This document shows positions 1 to 7,883 of a DNA stretch of 64,000 bases, one piece after another. Below the pieces are notes generated by a model. That model made no database searches, was not told where the DNA came from, and was given only the letters and a program-made list of their open reading frames with translations. Within the stretch, counting starts at the first letter, position 1. Every line of letters begins with the position of its first letter. Made by a program: the position numbers and the translations under genes. The stretch lies in assembly GCF_946479965.1 (NCBI RefSeq), contig NZ_CAMLHX010000018.1, forward strand, positions 7,693-71,692. The letters run 5' to 3'. Origin of the DNA: an uncultured Mucilaginibacter sp. (lineage in GTDB: Bacteria; Bacteroidota; Bacteroidia; Sphingobacteriales; Sphingobacteriaceae).

Positions 1-100
1 AATCTGGGGTATTGTAAAAAGGCAATCCGTTGTTTTCCTCTTTGCATCCGCAGAAGACAAGCAACAGTAAAACAATACCCAATAATTTAAAAGTCCTCAT
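1..100 (-). CDS. SCO-like lipoprotein, N-terminal fragment
   Basis: Only the first 33 codons lie in the window; the rest runs off the left edge. The ATG (98-100, complement) overlaps the stop of the upstream MORN-like gene by one base, so the two are probably translationally coupled. The visible protein has a hydrophobic signal segment ending in a lipobox (FCGC) followed by KEEN, so it should be a lipoprotein. The next residues, LPFYNTPDF, resemble the start of the mature part of Bacteroidota SCO1/SenC copper chaperones. The CxxxC copper motif would lie outside the window, so the SCO assignment is an inference. It would be the last visible gene of the sigma-factor operon. Confidence 0.5.
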   Translation of the reverse strand, partial: MRTFKLLGIVLLLLVFCGCKEENNGLPFYNTPD

Positions 101-681
101 TACTTAAACACGTTCTTACAAAGCTTGCGGCCTACTAACCCATATTGGCGGTTGTTTTTAACAACATAATTCGCCCTGACGCTGCCATCCTCCCACCACA
201 TTTGCTGCTTCCCCAGTTCGTGCCCCTTTTTGTAATGGAATGTGCGGTAAAGCTTGTTATTACTAAACCATTCCTTTGCCGCGCCTTCATGCTCATCATC
301 AACAAAATTGTACTCGAACTTAGGCATGCCGTTAGGCCACCACCCGCGATGAACTCCCTGCTTTTCGCCCGAAACGAAGAAACGCTCCTGCTCGGGTGTT
401 TTATCGCCATACCAGGTTTTCATGGTGCCGTCCATTTTTCCTTCGTAGTAGGGTATTTCTTTCGCGCGGTTGCCGTTGTTGAAATTTTCAAACAACCAGC
501 CCGTATAAGCCTGGTTCTTATAGTATAAAAAACCGTTTTTATATACCAAATTCTTGTCGGTTGTGGCAACCAACGTGTCTGGTATAGTTCGTGACCTGGT
601 GCTGCTATAAAAGGTTATCAGCACTATAGCAGCCCAAAACAGCAGTAATACTTTATTGAGAGATTGTACCCGGTGTTCCAT
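100..681 (-). CDS. MORN/YwqK-like repeat protein, membrane anchored
   Basis: A 193 aa protein with one N-terminal membrane or signal segment (LLLFWAAIVLITFY), then several MORN-like units in which W-x-x-x-G and Y-x-x-x-G patterns alternate (GTMKTWYGD, GVHRGWWPNGMPKFEY, GAAKEWFSNNKLYRTF, GKQQMWWEDGSVRANY). This is the pattern of YwqK-family proteins, often annotated as antitoxins; no toxin is next to it, so that label should not be taken literally. The start at 681 lies 29 bases inside the 3' end of the YHYH gene and gives a clean signal segment; a longer frame opening at 795 would put nonsense sequence before it. The function is unknown, probably periplasmic or envelope associated. Confidence 0.7.
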   Translation of the reverse strand: MEHRVQSLNKVLLLFWAAIVLITFYSSTRSRTIPDTLVATTDKNLVYKNGFLYYKNQAYTGWLFENFNNGNRAKEIPYYEGKMDGTMKTWYGDKTPEQERFFVSGEKQGVHRGWWPNGMPKFEYNFVDDEHEGAAKEWFSNNKLYRTFHYKKGHELGKQQMWWEDGSVRANYVVKNNRQYGLVGRKLCKNVFK

Positions 682-1444
682 AAAACTGATTTCCGTTGAT
701 GTAAGGGTCTGCGGCGGTTGTATGATAGTGATAAATGCCTGCAGGATAATCTGCAGTGACGGCGGTATGACCGTGATATACGTCCAGATCGGCATTGGTT
801 ATTGCCCTGCCGCCTTCGTTAGGGCCATATACCGGGAAACCATCCAGCAAAAAGCCTATCAATGCGTCCTTGCCTTTTTGAGCCGTCAGATAATAAGGTT
901 CCGCATGATAGTGGTACATGCCCTGCTGCTGCGGGTGTCCGTAGTATTGGTCAAAGCTGTTTATCTCGCCGGTTAGCGGCGATCCGCCTGCGGCATATTG
1001 ATTAAATATAGGTACACCATTAATGGCCACACCCATCGGGCCCATTGGGGTGGAGCTATGACTGCTGGCCACGGTTGGGTTCAAAGGTATTTTAAAAGTT
1101 ACGTCAGACTCAGCAATGGTATTTGGGTTTTGGTTCCACAGCGGATTGGTACCATTATAAGACTCGTACTGCGTTGCTGCCCATTTGGTGCCTTTATAAT
1201 ACGGCGATTTATGGTCGGGCAGGCTGGTGGTTTTTATTACAACAAAGCCACTCTGAATGTAGATCTCTTTAGCATTGTATATCTTTTTATATACCGCAGG
1301 CACGTCAGCCCCAACGGTTGGGGTAATGCTGGTAGGCGTTACCGTCCCATCGGCGGTATCAGTAGTGTTCTCTTTTTTGCATGATATTATCGCAATAAAA
1401 AATACAGTTACACTGAGGAGTAGAAGAATAGGTTTAGTTCTCAT
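653..1444 (-). CDS. YHYH-domain lipoprotein
   Basis: A 263 aa lipoprotein: signal segment ILLLLSVTVFFIAIISC with the lipidated Cys at about residue 22, then a Thr/Pro-rich linker and a YHYH domain. The name-giving motif appears twice (MYHYHAEPYY and IYHYHTTAADPY), and the stretch MGPMGVAINGVPIFNQYAAGG matches the family core. The many conserved His residues suggest metal or copper binding, which is an inference. It lies in the minus-strand operon between the CnrX/Spy-like gene (82 base gap) and the MORN gene (overlap). A strong hairpin (1450-1491) sits five bases upstream of its ATG and could control its translation. Confidence 0.8.
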   Translation of the reverse strand: MRTKPILLLLSVTVFFIAIISCKKENTTDTADGTVTPTSITPTVGADVPAVYKKIYNAKEIYIQSGFVVIKTTSLPDHKSPYYKGTKWAATQYESYNGTNPLWNQNPNTIAESDVTFKIPLNPTVASSHSSTPMGPMGVAINGVPIFNQYAAGGSPLTGEINSFDQYYGHPQQQGMYHYHAEPYYLTAQKGKDALIGFLLDGFPVYGPNEGGRAITNADLDVYHGHTAVTADYPAGIYHYHTTAADPYINGNQFYGTPGTISQ

Positions 1445-1449
1445 AATAA

Positions 1450-1491
1450 AAGGAATTTATATCATTAGAAGCCTGTTGATATAAATTCCTT
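1450..1491 (-). promoter_or_regulatory. 15-bp perfect inverted repeat before the YHYH gene
   Basis: Arms 1450-1464 (AAGGAATTTATATCA on the plus strand) and 1477-1491 are exact reverse complements with a 12-base loop. In the transcribed (minus) direction the hairpin ends with CCTTTTATT directly before the ATG at 1444. It could be an intra-operon attenuator or a translation-blocking hairpin, or just a processing site. The structure is seen; the role is inferred. Confidence 0.6.
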
Positions 1492-1526
1492 CGGTTGTTA
1501 AAACTTTTTTAAGATTGACGAGAAGC

Positions 1527-2108
1527 TTATTGACCCGGCGGCGGCGGAAAACCTTCTCCCTGCGGCGGACCTTCCCCGGGTGGCGGCCCCTGACCCGGCG
1601 GTGGCCCTTGCCCATCACGCGGTGGTGGCATGCCATTTGGCCCGCGTCCGCCTCGTGGCGGTCCGCCCATCATGCGTACGGCATCTTTAACAACGCCATC
1701 AAATTTTTTCTGCTGATCTGCATTCAAAATATTTCTTAGTTCCCTGAAATGTAATAATGTGGCTTTCTCTAGTTCAGCCTGATTAAAGGCAATTTGTTTT
1801 TCAAGCCGGGTTACGGTGGGGGTATCTAAGCCGGGCGTTTGTATATAATTAAAAAGTGAATCGCGAAGCTGATGGTTGGCTTCATTTAACCCACGTGTAA
1901 ATTCAAAATGGCTGGTCCGCATCTTTTCATACGCTTTTTCCTGGTCTTTGGTCAGACTGAGCTCTTTTGTTAAAAATTCGTGGGCGCGTTGCGGAGGCCC
2001 GTCGGGGCCGGGGCCTTTGCCGCGCTGCAGCCAAAACACGGCTAAAAGCGCGCAGTTTATCAGCACCAGCAGCACCACTATCGCTATTAATATTTTAACA
2101 CTTTTCAT
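1527..2108 (-). CDS. CnrX/Spy-like periplasmic metal-sensor protein with Pro-Gly tail
   Basis: A 193 aa protein with an N-terminal membrane anchor (LIAIVVLLVLINCALLAVFW) and a helical periplasmic part. ELSLTKDQEKAYEKM and NILNADQQKKF resemble the paired LTxxQ motifs of the Spy/CpxP/CnrX (Metal_resist) superfamily. The last 45 residues are a low-complexity Pro/Gly tail with PPPGQG and PPPGEG repeats, which the family does not normally have. The gene follows the anti-sigma candidate by nine bases. The order ECF sigma, single-TM protein, CnrX-like protein is reminiscent of the CnrH-CnrY-CnrX metal-response module. It could equally be a general envelope-stress chaperone. Confidence 0.7.
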   Translation of the reverse strand: MKSVKILIAIVVLLVLINCALLAVFWLQRGKGPGPDGPPQRAHEFLTKELSLTKDQEKAYEKMRTSHFEFTRGLNEANHQLRDSLFNYIQTPGLDTPTVTRLEKQIAFNQAELEKATLLHFRELRNILNADQQKKFDGVVKDAVRMMGGPPRGGRGPNGMPPPRDGQGPPPGQGPPPGEGPPQGEGFPPPPGQ

Positions 2109-2117
2109 ATGTGTATT

Positions 2118-2432
2118 TTAATAATTTTCTGAACTATTGCTCAAGCCATACGCGCTGGCAAAAGCATCAGCCCCCGTAGCTGCTGATGTTGTATTTGCCG
2201 TTTTTTTGCTCAGTACATAAAAGCTTACGCAGTTTAAACCGGTAAACATTAATAACACCACGGCCAGCCTTAACAGCAGTTTGTTATAACCCACGGGCAA
2301 ACCATTCCGGTTAGTTTGCATACGCTGCCAGGCCTTTGCGGCCAGGAAATCATTTGCTTCTAACTGCTGCAGGTTGTCCAGACTGTGTAAGGCTTGCTCA
2401 GCCAATTGTTCAATGTCTTTCCTGTTTTTCAT
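2118..2432 (-). CDS. single-TM anti-sigma factor candidate
   Basis: A 104 aa protein with a charged cytoplasmic N-terminal half (about residues 1-48), one transmembrane helix (about 49-73, LLLRLAVVLLMFTGLNCVSFYVL) and a short extracytoplasmic tail rich in Ala, Ser and Thr. The start codon overlaps the sigma-factor stop (ATGA). Size, topology and coupling to the sigma gene are those of a minimal anti-sigma factor, but no recognisable ZAS zinc motif (HxxxCxxC) is present. The assignment therefore rests on context. Confidence 0.6.
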   Translation of the reverse strand: MKNRKDIEQLAEQALHSLDNLQQLEANDFLAAKAWQRMQTNRNGLPVGYNKLLLRLAVVLLMFTGLNCVSFYVLSKKTANTTSAATGADAFASAYGLSNSSENY

Positions 2433-2998
2433 AGTGATGAATAATAATCGATCAATAGTTTCTTAAGATTAGCTTTGGCACGCATCAGTAGCGATTCAAC
2501 CGCTCCCTCTTTTATTCCCATAACCTCTGCAATTTTTTGCTGACTCATATCCTGCACTTTTTGCAGTATAAAGGCAGTTTTTTGATTCTCAGACAGCTTA
2601 TTTATCGCGCCGAATAAAATTGCCGATTGCTCTTTGTTTTCAGCCAATACACCCGGATGAACAAAATCGACAGGATGATGCAGCAGTGTATTATCCGCTC
2701 CAAAAAGGCTGGTTAAAAAGCCCAATCTTTTTTTGCGGTTTTTATGGCGGGTAAAATCAAGCGATTGCGTAATGCTTATGCGATAGATCCATGTGCTAAG
2801 CTTGCTCTGTTGTTTAAATTTGCCAATACCCTCAAAAACCTTTATAAAAACCTCTTGCGTAACATCTTCAGCATCGTGCGTGTTTTGCACAAAACCCAAT
2901 ACGGTGTTGTACACCATTTTTTTATAGGTGTTAACCAGTAATTTAAAGGCATTTTCATCGCCCTTAATCAGGTAAGCAATTAGCTCTTGCTCCGTCAA
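2429..2998 (-). CDS. ECF RNA polymerase sigma factor (TTG start)
   Basis: A 189 aa sigma-70 family member of ECF type. Region 2 is visible at about residues 20-85 (HDAEDVTQEVFIKVF, STWIYRISITQSLDF) and region 4 at about 130-185 (LSENQKTAFILQKV, IAEVMGIKEGAVESLLMRA). The start must be TTG at 2998 or further inside, because an in-frame TAA lies two codons upstream; TTG gives the usual ECF N-terminus (TEQELIAYLIKGDENAF). It heads a minus-strand operon with its likely anti-sigma factor, a CnrX/Spy-like protein, a YHYH lipoprotein, a MORN protein and a SCO-like lipoprotein. Its targets cannot be read from the sequence. Confidence 0.9.
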   Translation of the reverse strand: MTEQELIAYLIKGDENAFKLLVNTYKKMVYNTVLGFVQNTHDAEDVTQEVFIKVFEGIGKFKQQSKLSTWIYRISITQSLDFTRHKNRKKRLGFLTSLFGADNTLLHHPVDFVHPGVLAENKEQSAILFGAINKLSENQKTAFILQKVQDMSQQKIAEVMGIKEGAVESLLMRAKANLKKLLIDYYSSL

Positions 2999-3111
2999 TG
3001 TTTAAATTCTCTGTTGGGTTAGACGATATTGGAAATAAAATCCTTCGGCGAGCTTTTAAAATAATAAACAGACGCCGGGGGCGATAAATATAGAGAAAAA
3101 TAGAAAGGATT

Positions 3112-4164
3112 TTATTGTGCGTCCTTAATGGCGAGTTGTCCGCATGCCGCATCAATGTCTTTACCCCGGCTGCGGCGCAGGTGGGTGTTTACGCCTTGCT
3201 TGCGCAGGTATTCTGCAAAGGCATCAACGCGATCTTCGCCGGCATTTATGTAGCTGGCAAAAGCTATAGGGTTATATTCAATGATATTTACCTTGCAGGG
3301 CAAGTGCTTGCAAAAGCGGGCTAGTTCTTCTGCGTCCTTCAGTGTATCGTTAACGCCATCAAATATTATATACTCATAGGTTACCGGGTTTTTTGTTTTA
3401 GCGTAGTAGTATTTAAGCGCCTCGGCCAATGCTTTTAATGAGTTTTGCTCATTAATGGGCATAATAGTATTCCGCTTTTCGTCGTTAGCGGCATGAAGTG
3501 AGAGTGCCAGGTTAAACTTAACATTGTCATCGCCCAGTTTTTTGATCATTTTGGCAATGCCCGCGGTTGATACGGTAATGCGTTTTGCAGCCATATTCAA
3601 GCCATCTTCAGACGTCAGCTTTTCTATCGAGTCTAAAACGTTTTTGTAATTAAGCAAAGGCTCGCCCATGCCCATGTACACAATGTTGCTTAAGGGGATA
3701 CCATAATTTTCGCGCGCCTGTTTATCTATCAGTACCACCTGATCGTAAATTTCGTCGGCATTGAGGTTACGCTTACGCTCCATATAACCCGTAGCGCAAA
3801 ATTTGCAGGTAAGGCTGCAACCTACTTGTGATGATACGCAAGCTGTCATTCTCTCGGTCGTCGGAATTAAAACGCCCTCAATTAAGTGGTTATCATGTAA
3901 AATGAAAGAATTTTTTATAGTTTTATCAGAACTAAACTGCGAATTGTTGATCCGTACATTATTTATGGTGAAGTTTTCTTCCAGTTTTGTACGAAGTTCT
4001 TTTGAAATATTGCTCATCTCGTCGAAAGAAAAGCAGGATTTTTTCCATAGCCACTCATAAACCTGTTTAGCACGAAAGCTTTTTTCGTTCATTTCCGAAA
4101 AATGTTTCTGCAAACTTTCCAGGTTCAGGCTGCGGATGTCTATCTTTTCTTTAACGCTGTTCAC
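3112..4164 (-). CDS. rlmN: 23S rRNA (adenine-2503-C2)-methyltransferase RlmN
   Basis: A radical-SAM enzyme that methylates A2503 of 23S rRNA (and A37 of some tRNAs in the family). The radical-SAM motif CSLTCKFC (CxxxCxxC) is preceded by the family-specific Cys of TACVSSQVG. The GMGEP motif follows, and the second catalytic Cys lies near the C-terminus (DIDAACGQLA). About 350 aa, normal for RlmN. The GTG at 4164 is preferred: the only earlier option is a TTG at 4179 that sits on a promoter-like TATTTTTG, and the family N-terminus begins around SVKEKIDIRSL. The gene is divergent from the amidohydrolase. Confidence 0.93.
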   Translation of the reverse strand: MNSVKEKIDIRSLNLESLQKHFSEMNEKSFRAKQVYEWLWKKSCFSFDEMSNISKELRTKLEENFTINNVRINNSQFSSDKTIKNSFILHDNHLIEGVLIPTTERMTACVSSQVGCSLTCKFCATGYMERKRNLNADEIYDQVVLIDKQARENYGIPLSNIVYMGMGEPLLNYKNVLDSIEKLTSEDGLNMAAKRITVSTAGIAKMIKKLGDDNVKFNLALSLHAANDEKRNTIMPINEQNSLKALAEALKYYYAKTKNPVTYEYIIFDGVNDTLKDAEELARFCKHLPCKVNIIEYNPIAFASYINAGEDRVDAFAEYLRKQGVNTHLRRSRGKDIDAACGQLAIKDAQ

Positions 4165-4168
4165 GCTG

Positions 4169-4176
4169 CAAAAATA
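4169..4176 (-). promoter_or_regulatory. -7 promoter-like element of rlmN
   Basis: TATTTTTG on the minus strand matches the Bacteroidota -7 consensus TAnnTTTG. It ends only four bases before the GTG at 4164, so transcription would begin at or near the start codon. No clear -33 TTTG was found at the right distance. Confidence 0.35.
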
Positions 4177-4294
4177 CAAAATTTAAAAGGGGTATTTTTA
4201 AATCGATTAGTTAAAAACAATTAACTTTTAATTATTGTTTTTAACTTTATTGGATGGTGGTTAACGAGTTGCGTAAAATGCTAAGTCACAATAC

Positions 4295-5467
4295 ATGAAA
4301 ATTTTTAGAGCCGATTACGTTTTTCCTGTTAATGCCGATCCAATTAAAAACGGAGCAGTTGTTGTTAATGACGATGGTAGTATCGTCTCCGTAGCAGAAG
4401 ACATCCCTCCCGAACATGCCAATATTCCTGTAGAGCAACTTAGCGGTGTTATTTGTCCGGGGTTCATTAATACGCATTGCCACGTAGAACTTTCGCATCT
4501 TAAAGACAAAATAACAAAGGGCGAAGGGCTCATTTCCTTTATCCAGAATTTGCAGCTGCACAGAAATTCTACACCCATGGAAATAGAGCGAGCAGCAATA
4601 GCGGCCGACCAGGCCATGTATGATAATGGTATTGTAGCCGTTGGCGATATCTCCAACAGCGGTGTTACAATAGATATAAAATCAAAAAGTAAGCTATACT
4701 ACCACACTTTTGTTGAGGTTTTTGGCTTTGTTCCGCAAAATGCAGAAGAGGTATTTACTAAAGCGCTTCAACTATTAGAAGAATTTAAGTCGCAGCCCTG
4801 TTCTATAACCCCGCATGCGCCTTATTCTGTATCAAAAGAGTTATTTAAACTGCTGAAAAAATATACCGACAATAATAAAAACCTGCTGAGCATACATAAC
4901 CAGGAATGCGAAGATGAGAACAAATTTTACCGCTATAAACTGGGACGTTTTAATGATTTATACGCTCATTTTGGTATAGATATAAGTTTCTTTAAACCAC
5001 AGGCGCGCAATTCTTTGCAATCTGTATTGCCTTTGCTATCAAGCAAGCAGGATATATTACTGGTGCATAATACCTGTACCAATTTAAAGGACATTTATTT
5101 CATCAAGCGTTTCGATCATAAAATACACTGGTGCTTTTGCCCGAATGCTAACTTGTATATTGAAGGTACATTGCCTAAGATAGACCTTTTTGTGAATCAG
5201 GGTTTTAATATCACCTTAGGCACTGATAGCCTGGCATCAAACCATAAACTGTGTATTTTAAGCGAGATGGTTACCCTGCAAAAGCATTTTCCCTCGTTAC
5301 AGTTAAGCCGGCTTTTACAATGGGCCACCATAAACGGAGCCAAATTTTTAGGCATCGATCAGGAGAAAGGCACCTTAGAACCCGGCAAAACCCCCGGTCT
5401 TAATCTTATAAGCGGTTTAAATGATCTGAAAATTACTGATGAGACCAAGGTAAGAAGGTTGATTTAA
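4295..5467 (+). CDS. amidohydrolase-superfamily deaminase-type hydrolase
   Basis: A 390 aa metal-dependent hydrolase with the amidohydrolase signature. The HxH motif is NTHCHVE (H61, H63), followed by TPHAPYS (H175), IHNQE (H202 and E205), LVHNT and a late Asp in LGTDSLASNH. The HxxE arrangement places it near adenosine/S-adenosylhomocysteine/aminodeoxyfutalosine deaminases, so a menaquinone-pathway MqnX role is possible; guanine-type deamination or another substrate cannot be excluded. ATG at 4295 is the first in-frame start. It is divergent from rlmN and followed by acylphosphatase after 62 bases. Confidence 0.75.
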   Translation: MKIFRADYVFPVNADPIKNGAVVVNDDGSIVSVAEDIPPEHANIPVEQLSGVICPGFINTHCHVELSHLKDKITKGEGLISFIQNLQLHRNSTPMEIERAAIAADQAMYDNGIVAVGDISNSGVTIDIKSKSKLYYHTFVEVFGFVPQNAEEVFTKALQLLEEFKSQPCSITPHAPYSVSKELFKLLKKYTDNNKNLLSIHNQECEDENKFYRYKLGRFNDLYAHFGIDISFFKPQARNSLQSVLPLLSSKQDILLVHNTCTNLKDIYFIKRFDHKIHWCFCPNANLYIEGTLPKIDLFVNQGFNITLGTDSLASNHKLCILSEMVTLQKHFPSLQLSRLLQWATINGAKFLGIDQEKGTLEPGKTPGLNLISGLNDLKITDETKVRRLI

Positions 5468-5489
5468 GGGAGTAATTAGTTTTGATTAA

Positions 5490-5497
5490 TATATTTG
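5490..5497 (+). promoter_or_regulatory. -7 promoter-like element of acyP
   Basis: TATATTTG matches TAnnTTTG and lies 32 bases before the acyP ATG. A -33 TTG at standard spacing is not evident; the nearest is 28 bases upstream. Confidence 0.35.
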
Positions 5498-5529
5498 CGA
5501 TCAACTAATTTCTGGTTTCTGATCACAAA

Positions 5530-5814
5530 ATGAAGCATCTCAATATAATTATAAAAGGTAAGGTACAGGGTGTGTCCTTTCGCGCAACGGCAAAAGCGGT
5601 GGCTGACCAGTTAGGCGTTCGCGGTAGCGTAAGAAACGAACCTGACGGCAGCGTTTTTATAGAAGCCGAAGGCGAACCCGTTTTGCTGGATATGTTTTTA
5701 GATTTTTGCAAAGAAGGCCCTGAATATGGTGAGGTGGACAGCATTGAAACTAATGAGGGCGAATTAAAAAACTATCGTAATTTTGAAGTATTAAAAAGAG
5801 GGTTATCAAAGTAG
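5530..5814 (+). CDS. acyP: acylphosphatase
   Basis: A small cytosolic enzyme that hydrolyses acyl phosphates such as acetyl phosphate. The 94 aa length is typical. The signature GKVQGVSFR contains the phosphate-binding loop and catalytic Arg18, and SVRNEPDGSV contains the catalytic Asn36. It lies between the amidohydrolase and a polysaccharide flippase, with an AT-rich spacer on each side; no functional link to either neighbour is apparent. Confidence 0.95.
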   Translation: MKHLNIIIKGKVQGVSFRATAKAVADQLGVRGSVRNEPDGSVFIEAEGEPVLLDMFLDFCKEGPEYGEVDSIETNEGELKNYRNFEVLKRGLSK

Positions 5815-5875
5815 CGATTGGTTTTAAACCCATCGCTATTTAGATAATCGTTGTTACTTAATTTACTAAAATCTA

Positions 5876-7399
5876 TTGTCTACAGCTAAAAAATTTGCGG
5901 GGCAAACTATCATCTATGGTTTAAGTACCATCATTTCCCGGATGATATATTTTGTGCTCACGCCCATATATACACGTAAAATAACAGTAGCCCGCAATGG
6001 CGTGTTCACATCGCTTTACAGCGCAGCCTCTATAGTAAACGCTGTTCTGGCCTTTGGTATGGAGACAACTTATTTTCGCTATCTGCAAAAGCGCGAAGAT
6101 AACCGCCAGCAAGTGTATAATAACTCTTTTGGTGTTGTTTTGGCCGTTTCTGTTGTATTCCTTTTGTTCTCTCTGCTGTTTTTAGATGGGATTGTAGAAT
6201 ACCTTATTGCCGGCATTGCAAAGGACCGCGCTGACTATACTTTTTACGTAAAATGTTTCCTGTTTATTTTACTGGCTGATGCATTTTGCGTTATACCTTT
6301 TGCCAAAATACGTGCCGAGTCTAGACCTATGCGCTACGCTTTTATAAAGCTGTCGAATATAGCATTTGTTATGGTCTTTAACCTGTTCTTTTTATTTGGC
6401 ATCCCATTTTTTATTAAGCATGGGTGGGTAGGCGCCGAGTGGATGGCATCATGGTACAGACCCGAATGGATAGGCTATGTATTTCTGTCAAACTCAGCTG
6501 CCAGCGTGTTCACTATATTGCTTTTACTGCCCGAGATATCAAAGCTGAGGTTAAATTATGATAGATCAATGCTGAAGGAAATGCTGATATACAGTTGGCC
6601 TGTTTTGGTGGCTAATCTTTCCTTCATTATTAACGAAGCGTTGGACAAAGTGATGATCAAGCAGATGCTTCCACCGAATATTGGAGATGATCAGGCCGCC
6701 ATTTATGGTACCTGTGCCAAAATTGCAATATTTCTTAATATATCTGTTCAGGCATTCAGGCTGGGTGCAGAGCCATTTTTCTTTAGCCATGCTAAGAGTA
6801 AGAATGCTCCGGATACCTACTCCCGTATCATGACCTATTTTATTATTGCAATATGTGTTATGAGCGTCGCCATTGTGGCTAATATTGACTTCTTAGCCAC
6901 TATCATTTTAAACGAGGAACACCCGGTAATTAAGGGGCAAATTACAAACAACATTTATTGGCAGGGATTGCCGGTGGTGCCCCTGTTGTTGTTTGGATAC
7001 ATAAGTTTGGGTATTTACATGAACCTTTCGGTATGGTATAAGCTGTCTGATCAAACTAAATATGGGCTATACATATCCGGTATTGGCGCTATAGTAACCA
7101 TTGTATTGAATTATGTTTTTATCCCTAAATATAGCTACATGGCTTCGGCCTGGACGTCGCTCATAGCTTATTCAGGCATGATGATCTTATCATATCTGTG
7201 GGGGCAAAAGCATTACCCCATCCCCTATAATCTAAAAAAGAACCTTGCCTATATCGTGTCAGCAGTTTTTCTCGTTTATATATCATTCTACGTTTTTAAT
7301 CGTAACATTTTTATAGGGAATGGCCTGTTAATTGCGTTTGCATCAGTAGCTTTATACTTTGAATGGAAAAACTTAAAGACTATTTTTATTAAATCATGA
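5876..7399 (+). CDS. Wzx-like polysaccharide flippase (MOP superfamily), TTG start
   Basis: A 507 aa integral membrane protein with about 14 hydrophobic segments spread over its length and the N-terminal pattern of O-antigen/oligosaccharide flippases ([20 protein letters not shown]). It probably moves lipid-linked sugars across the inner membrane. Translation must start at TTG 5876 because an in-frame TAA lies two codons upstream and the first internal Met would remove the first helix. The stop overlaps the dut start (ATGA), so the two are co-translated. No glycosyltransferase genes are adjacent, so its sugar substrate is unknown. Confidence 0.88.
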   Translation: MSTAKKFAGQTIIYGLSTIISRMIYFVLTPIYTRKITVARNGVFTSLYSAASIVNAVLAFGMETTYFRYLQKREDNRQQVYNNSFGVVLAVSVVFLLFSLLFLDGIVEYLIAGIAKDRADYTFYVKCFLFILLADAFCVIPFAKIRAESRPMRYAFIKLSNIAFVMVFNLFFLFGIPFFIKHGWVGAEWMASWYRPEWIGYVFLSNSAASVFTILLLLPEISKLRLNYDRSMLKEMLIYSWPVLVANLSFIINEALDKVMIKQMLPPNIGDDQAAIYGTCAKIAIFLNISVQAFRLGAEPFFFSHAKSKNAPDTYSRIMTYFIIAICVMSVAIVANIDFLATIILNEEHPVIKGQITNNIYWQGLPVVPLLLFGYISLGIYMNLSVWYKLSDQTKYGLYISGIGAIVTIVLNYVFIPKYSYMASAWTSLIAYSGMMILSYLWGQKHYPIPYNLKKNLAYIVSAVFLVYISFYVFNRNIFIGNGLLIAFASVALYFEWKNLKTIFIKS

Positions 7400-7827
7400 C
7401 CATTCGTATTATAAATAAATCAAACAATAGTTTACCCGCTTACGAGACTTTACACGCGGCAGGTATGGACCTTCGCGCTAATATTGAAGCCCCTGTTTTG
7501 CTTAAACCGTTGGAGCGCAAATTAGTACTTACCGGTTTGTTTATAGAACTGCCGGAAGGCTTTGAGGCGCAGATCCGTCCGCGAAGCGGGCTGGCGTATA
7601 AGCATGGCATTAGCATAGTAAACGCACCGGGAACGATTGATGCGGATTACCGTGGCGAAATAGGCGTGTTATTGGTTAACCTGTCTGATCAAGTTTTTGA
7701 GATAAACCCCGGCGAACGCATTGCGCAAATGGTTGTGGCGAGGCATGAAAAGGTGGAGTGGCAACAAGTAGAATCGTTGACTGAAACCTCAAGGGGGGCC
7801 GGTGGCTACGGACACACCGGCAAATAA
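7396..7827 (+). CDS. dut: dUTP diphosphatase
   Basis: Trimeric dUTPase that hydrolyses dUTP to dUMP and pyrophosphate, keeping uracil out of DNA and feeding dTMP synthesis. All five family motifs are visible in 143 aa: [18 protein letters not shown], the long loop with [25 protein letters not shown], and the C-terminal [11 protein letters not shown] that closes over the active site. The start overlaps the flippase stop by four bases. Confidence 0.97.
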   Translation: MTIRIINKSNNSLPAYETLHAAGMDLRANIEAPVLLKPLERKLVLTGLFIELPEGFEAQIRPRSGLAYKHGISIVNAPGTIDADYRGEIGVLLVNLSDQVFEINPGERIAQMVVARHEKVEWQQVESLTETSRGAGGYGHTGK

Positions 7828-7850
7828 TGAATAATTAAAAAGATAGCAAA

Positions 7851-7878
7851 TTGGGACGCGCGGCTTTGAATATATTTG
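7851..7878 (+). promoter_or_regulatory. Bacteroidota-type promoter of the TPR gene
   Basis: A TTG (7851-7853), a 17-base spacer and TATATTTG (7871-7878, consensus TAnnTTTG). The -7 element ends five bases before the ATG at 7884, so the mRNA would be leaderless or nearly so. It also argues against any translation start upstream of 7884. Confidence 0.55.
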
Positions 7879-7883
7879 GCATT

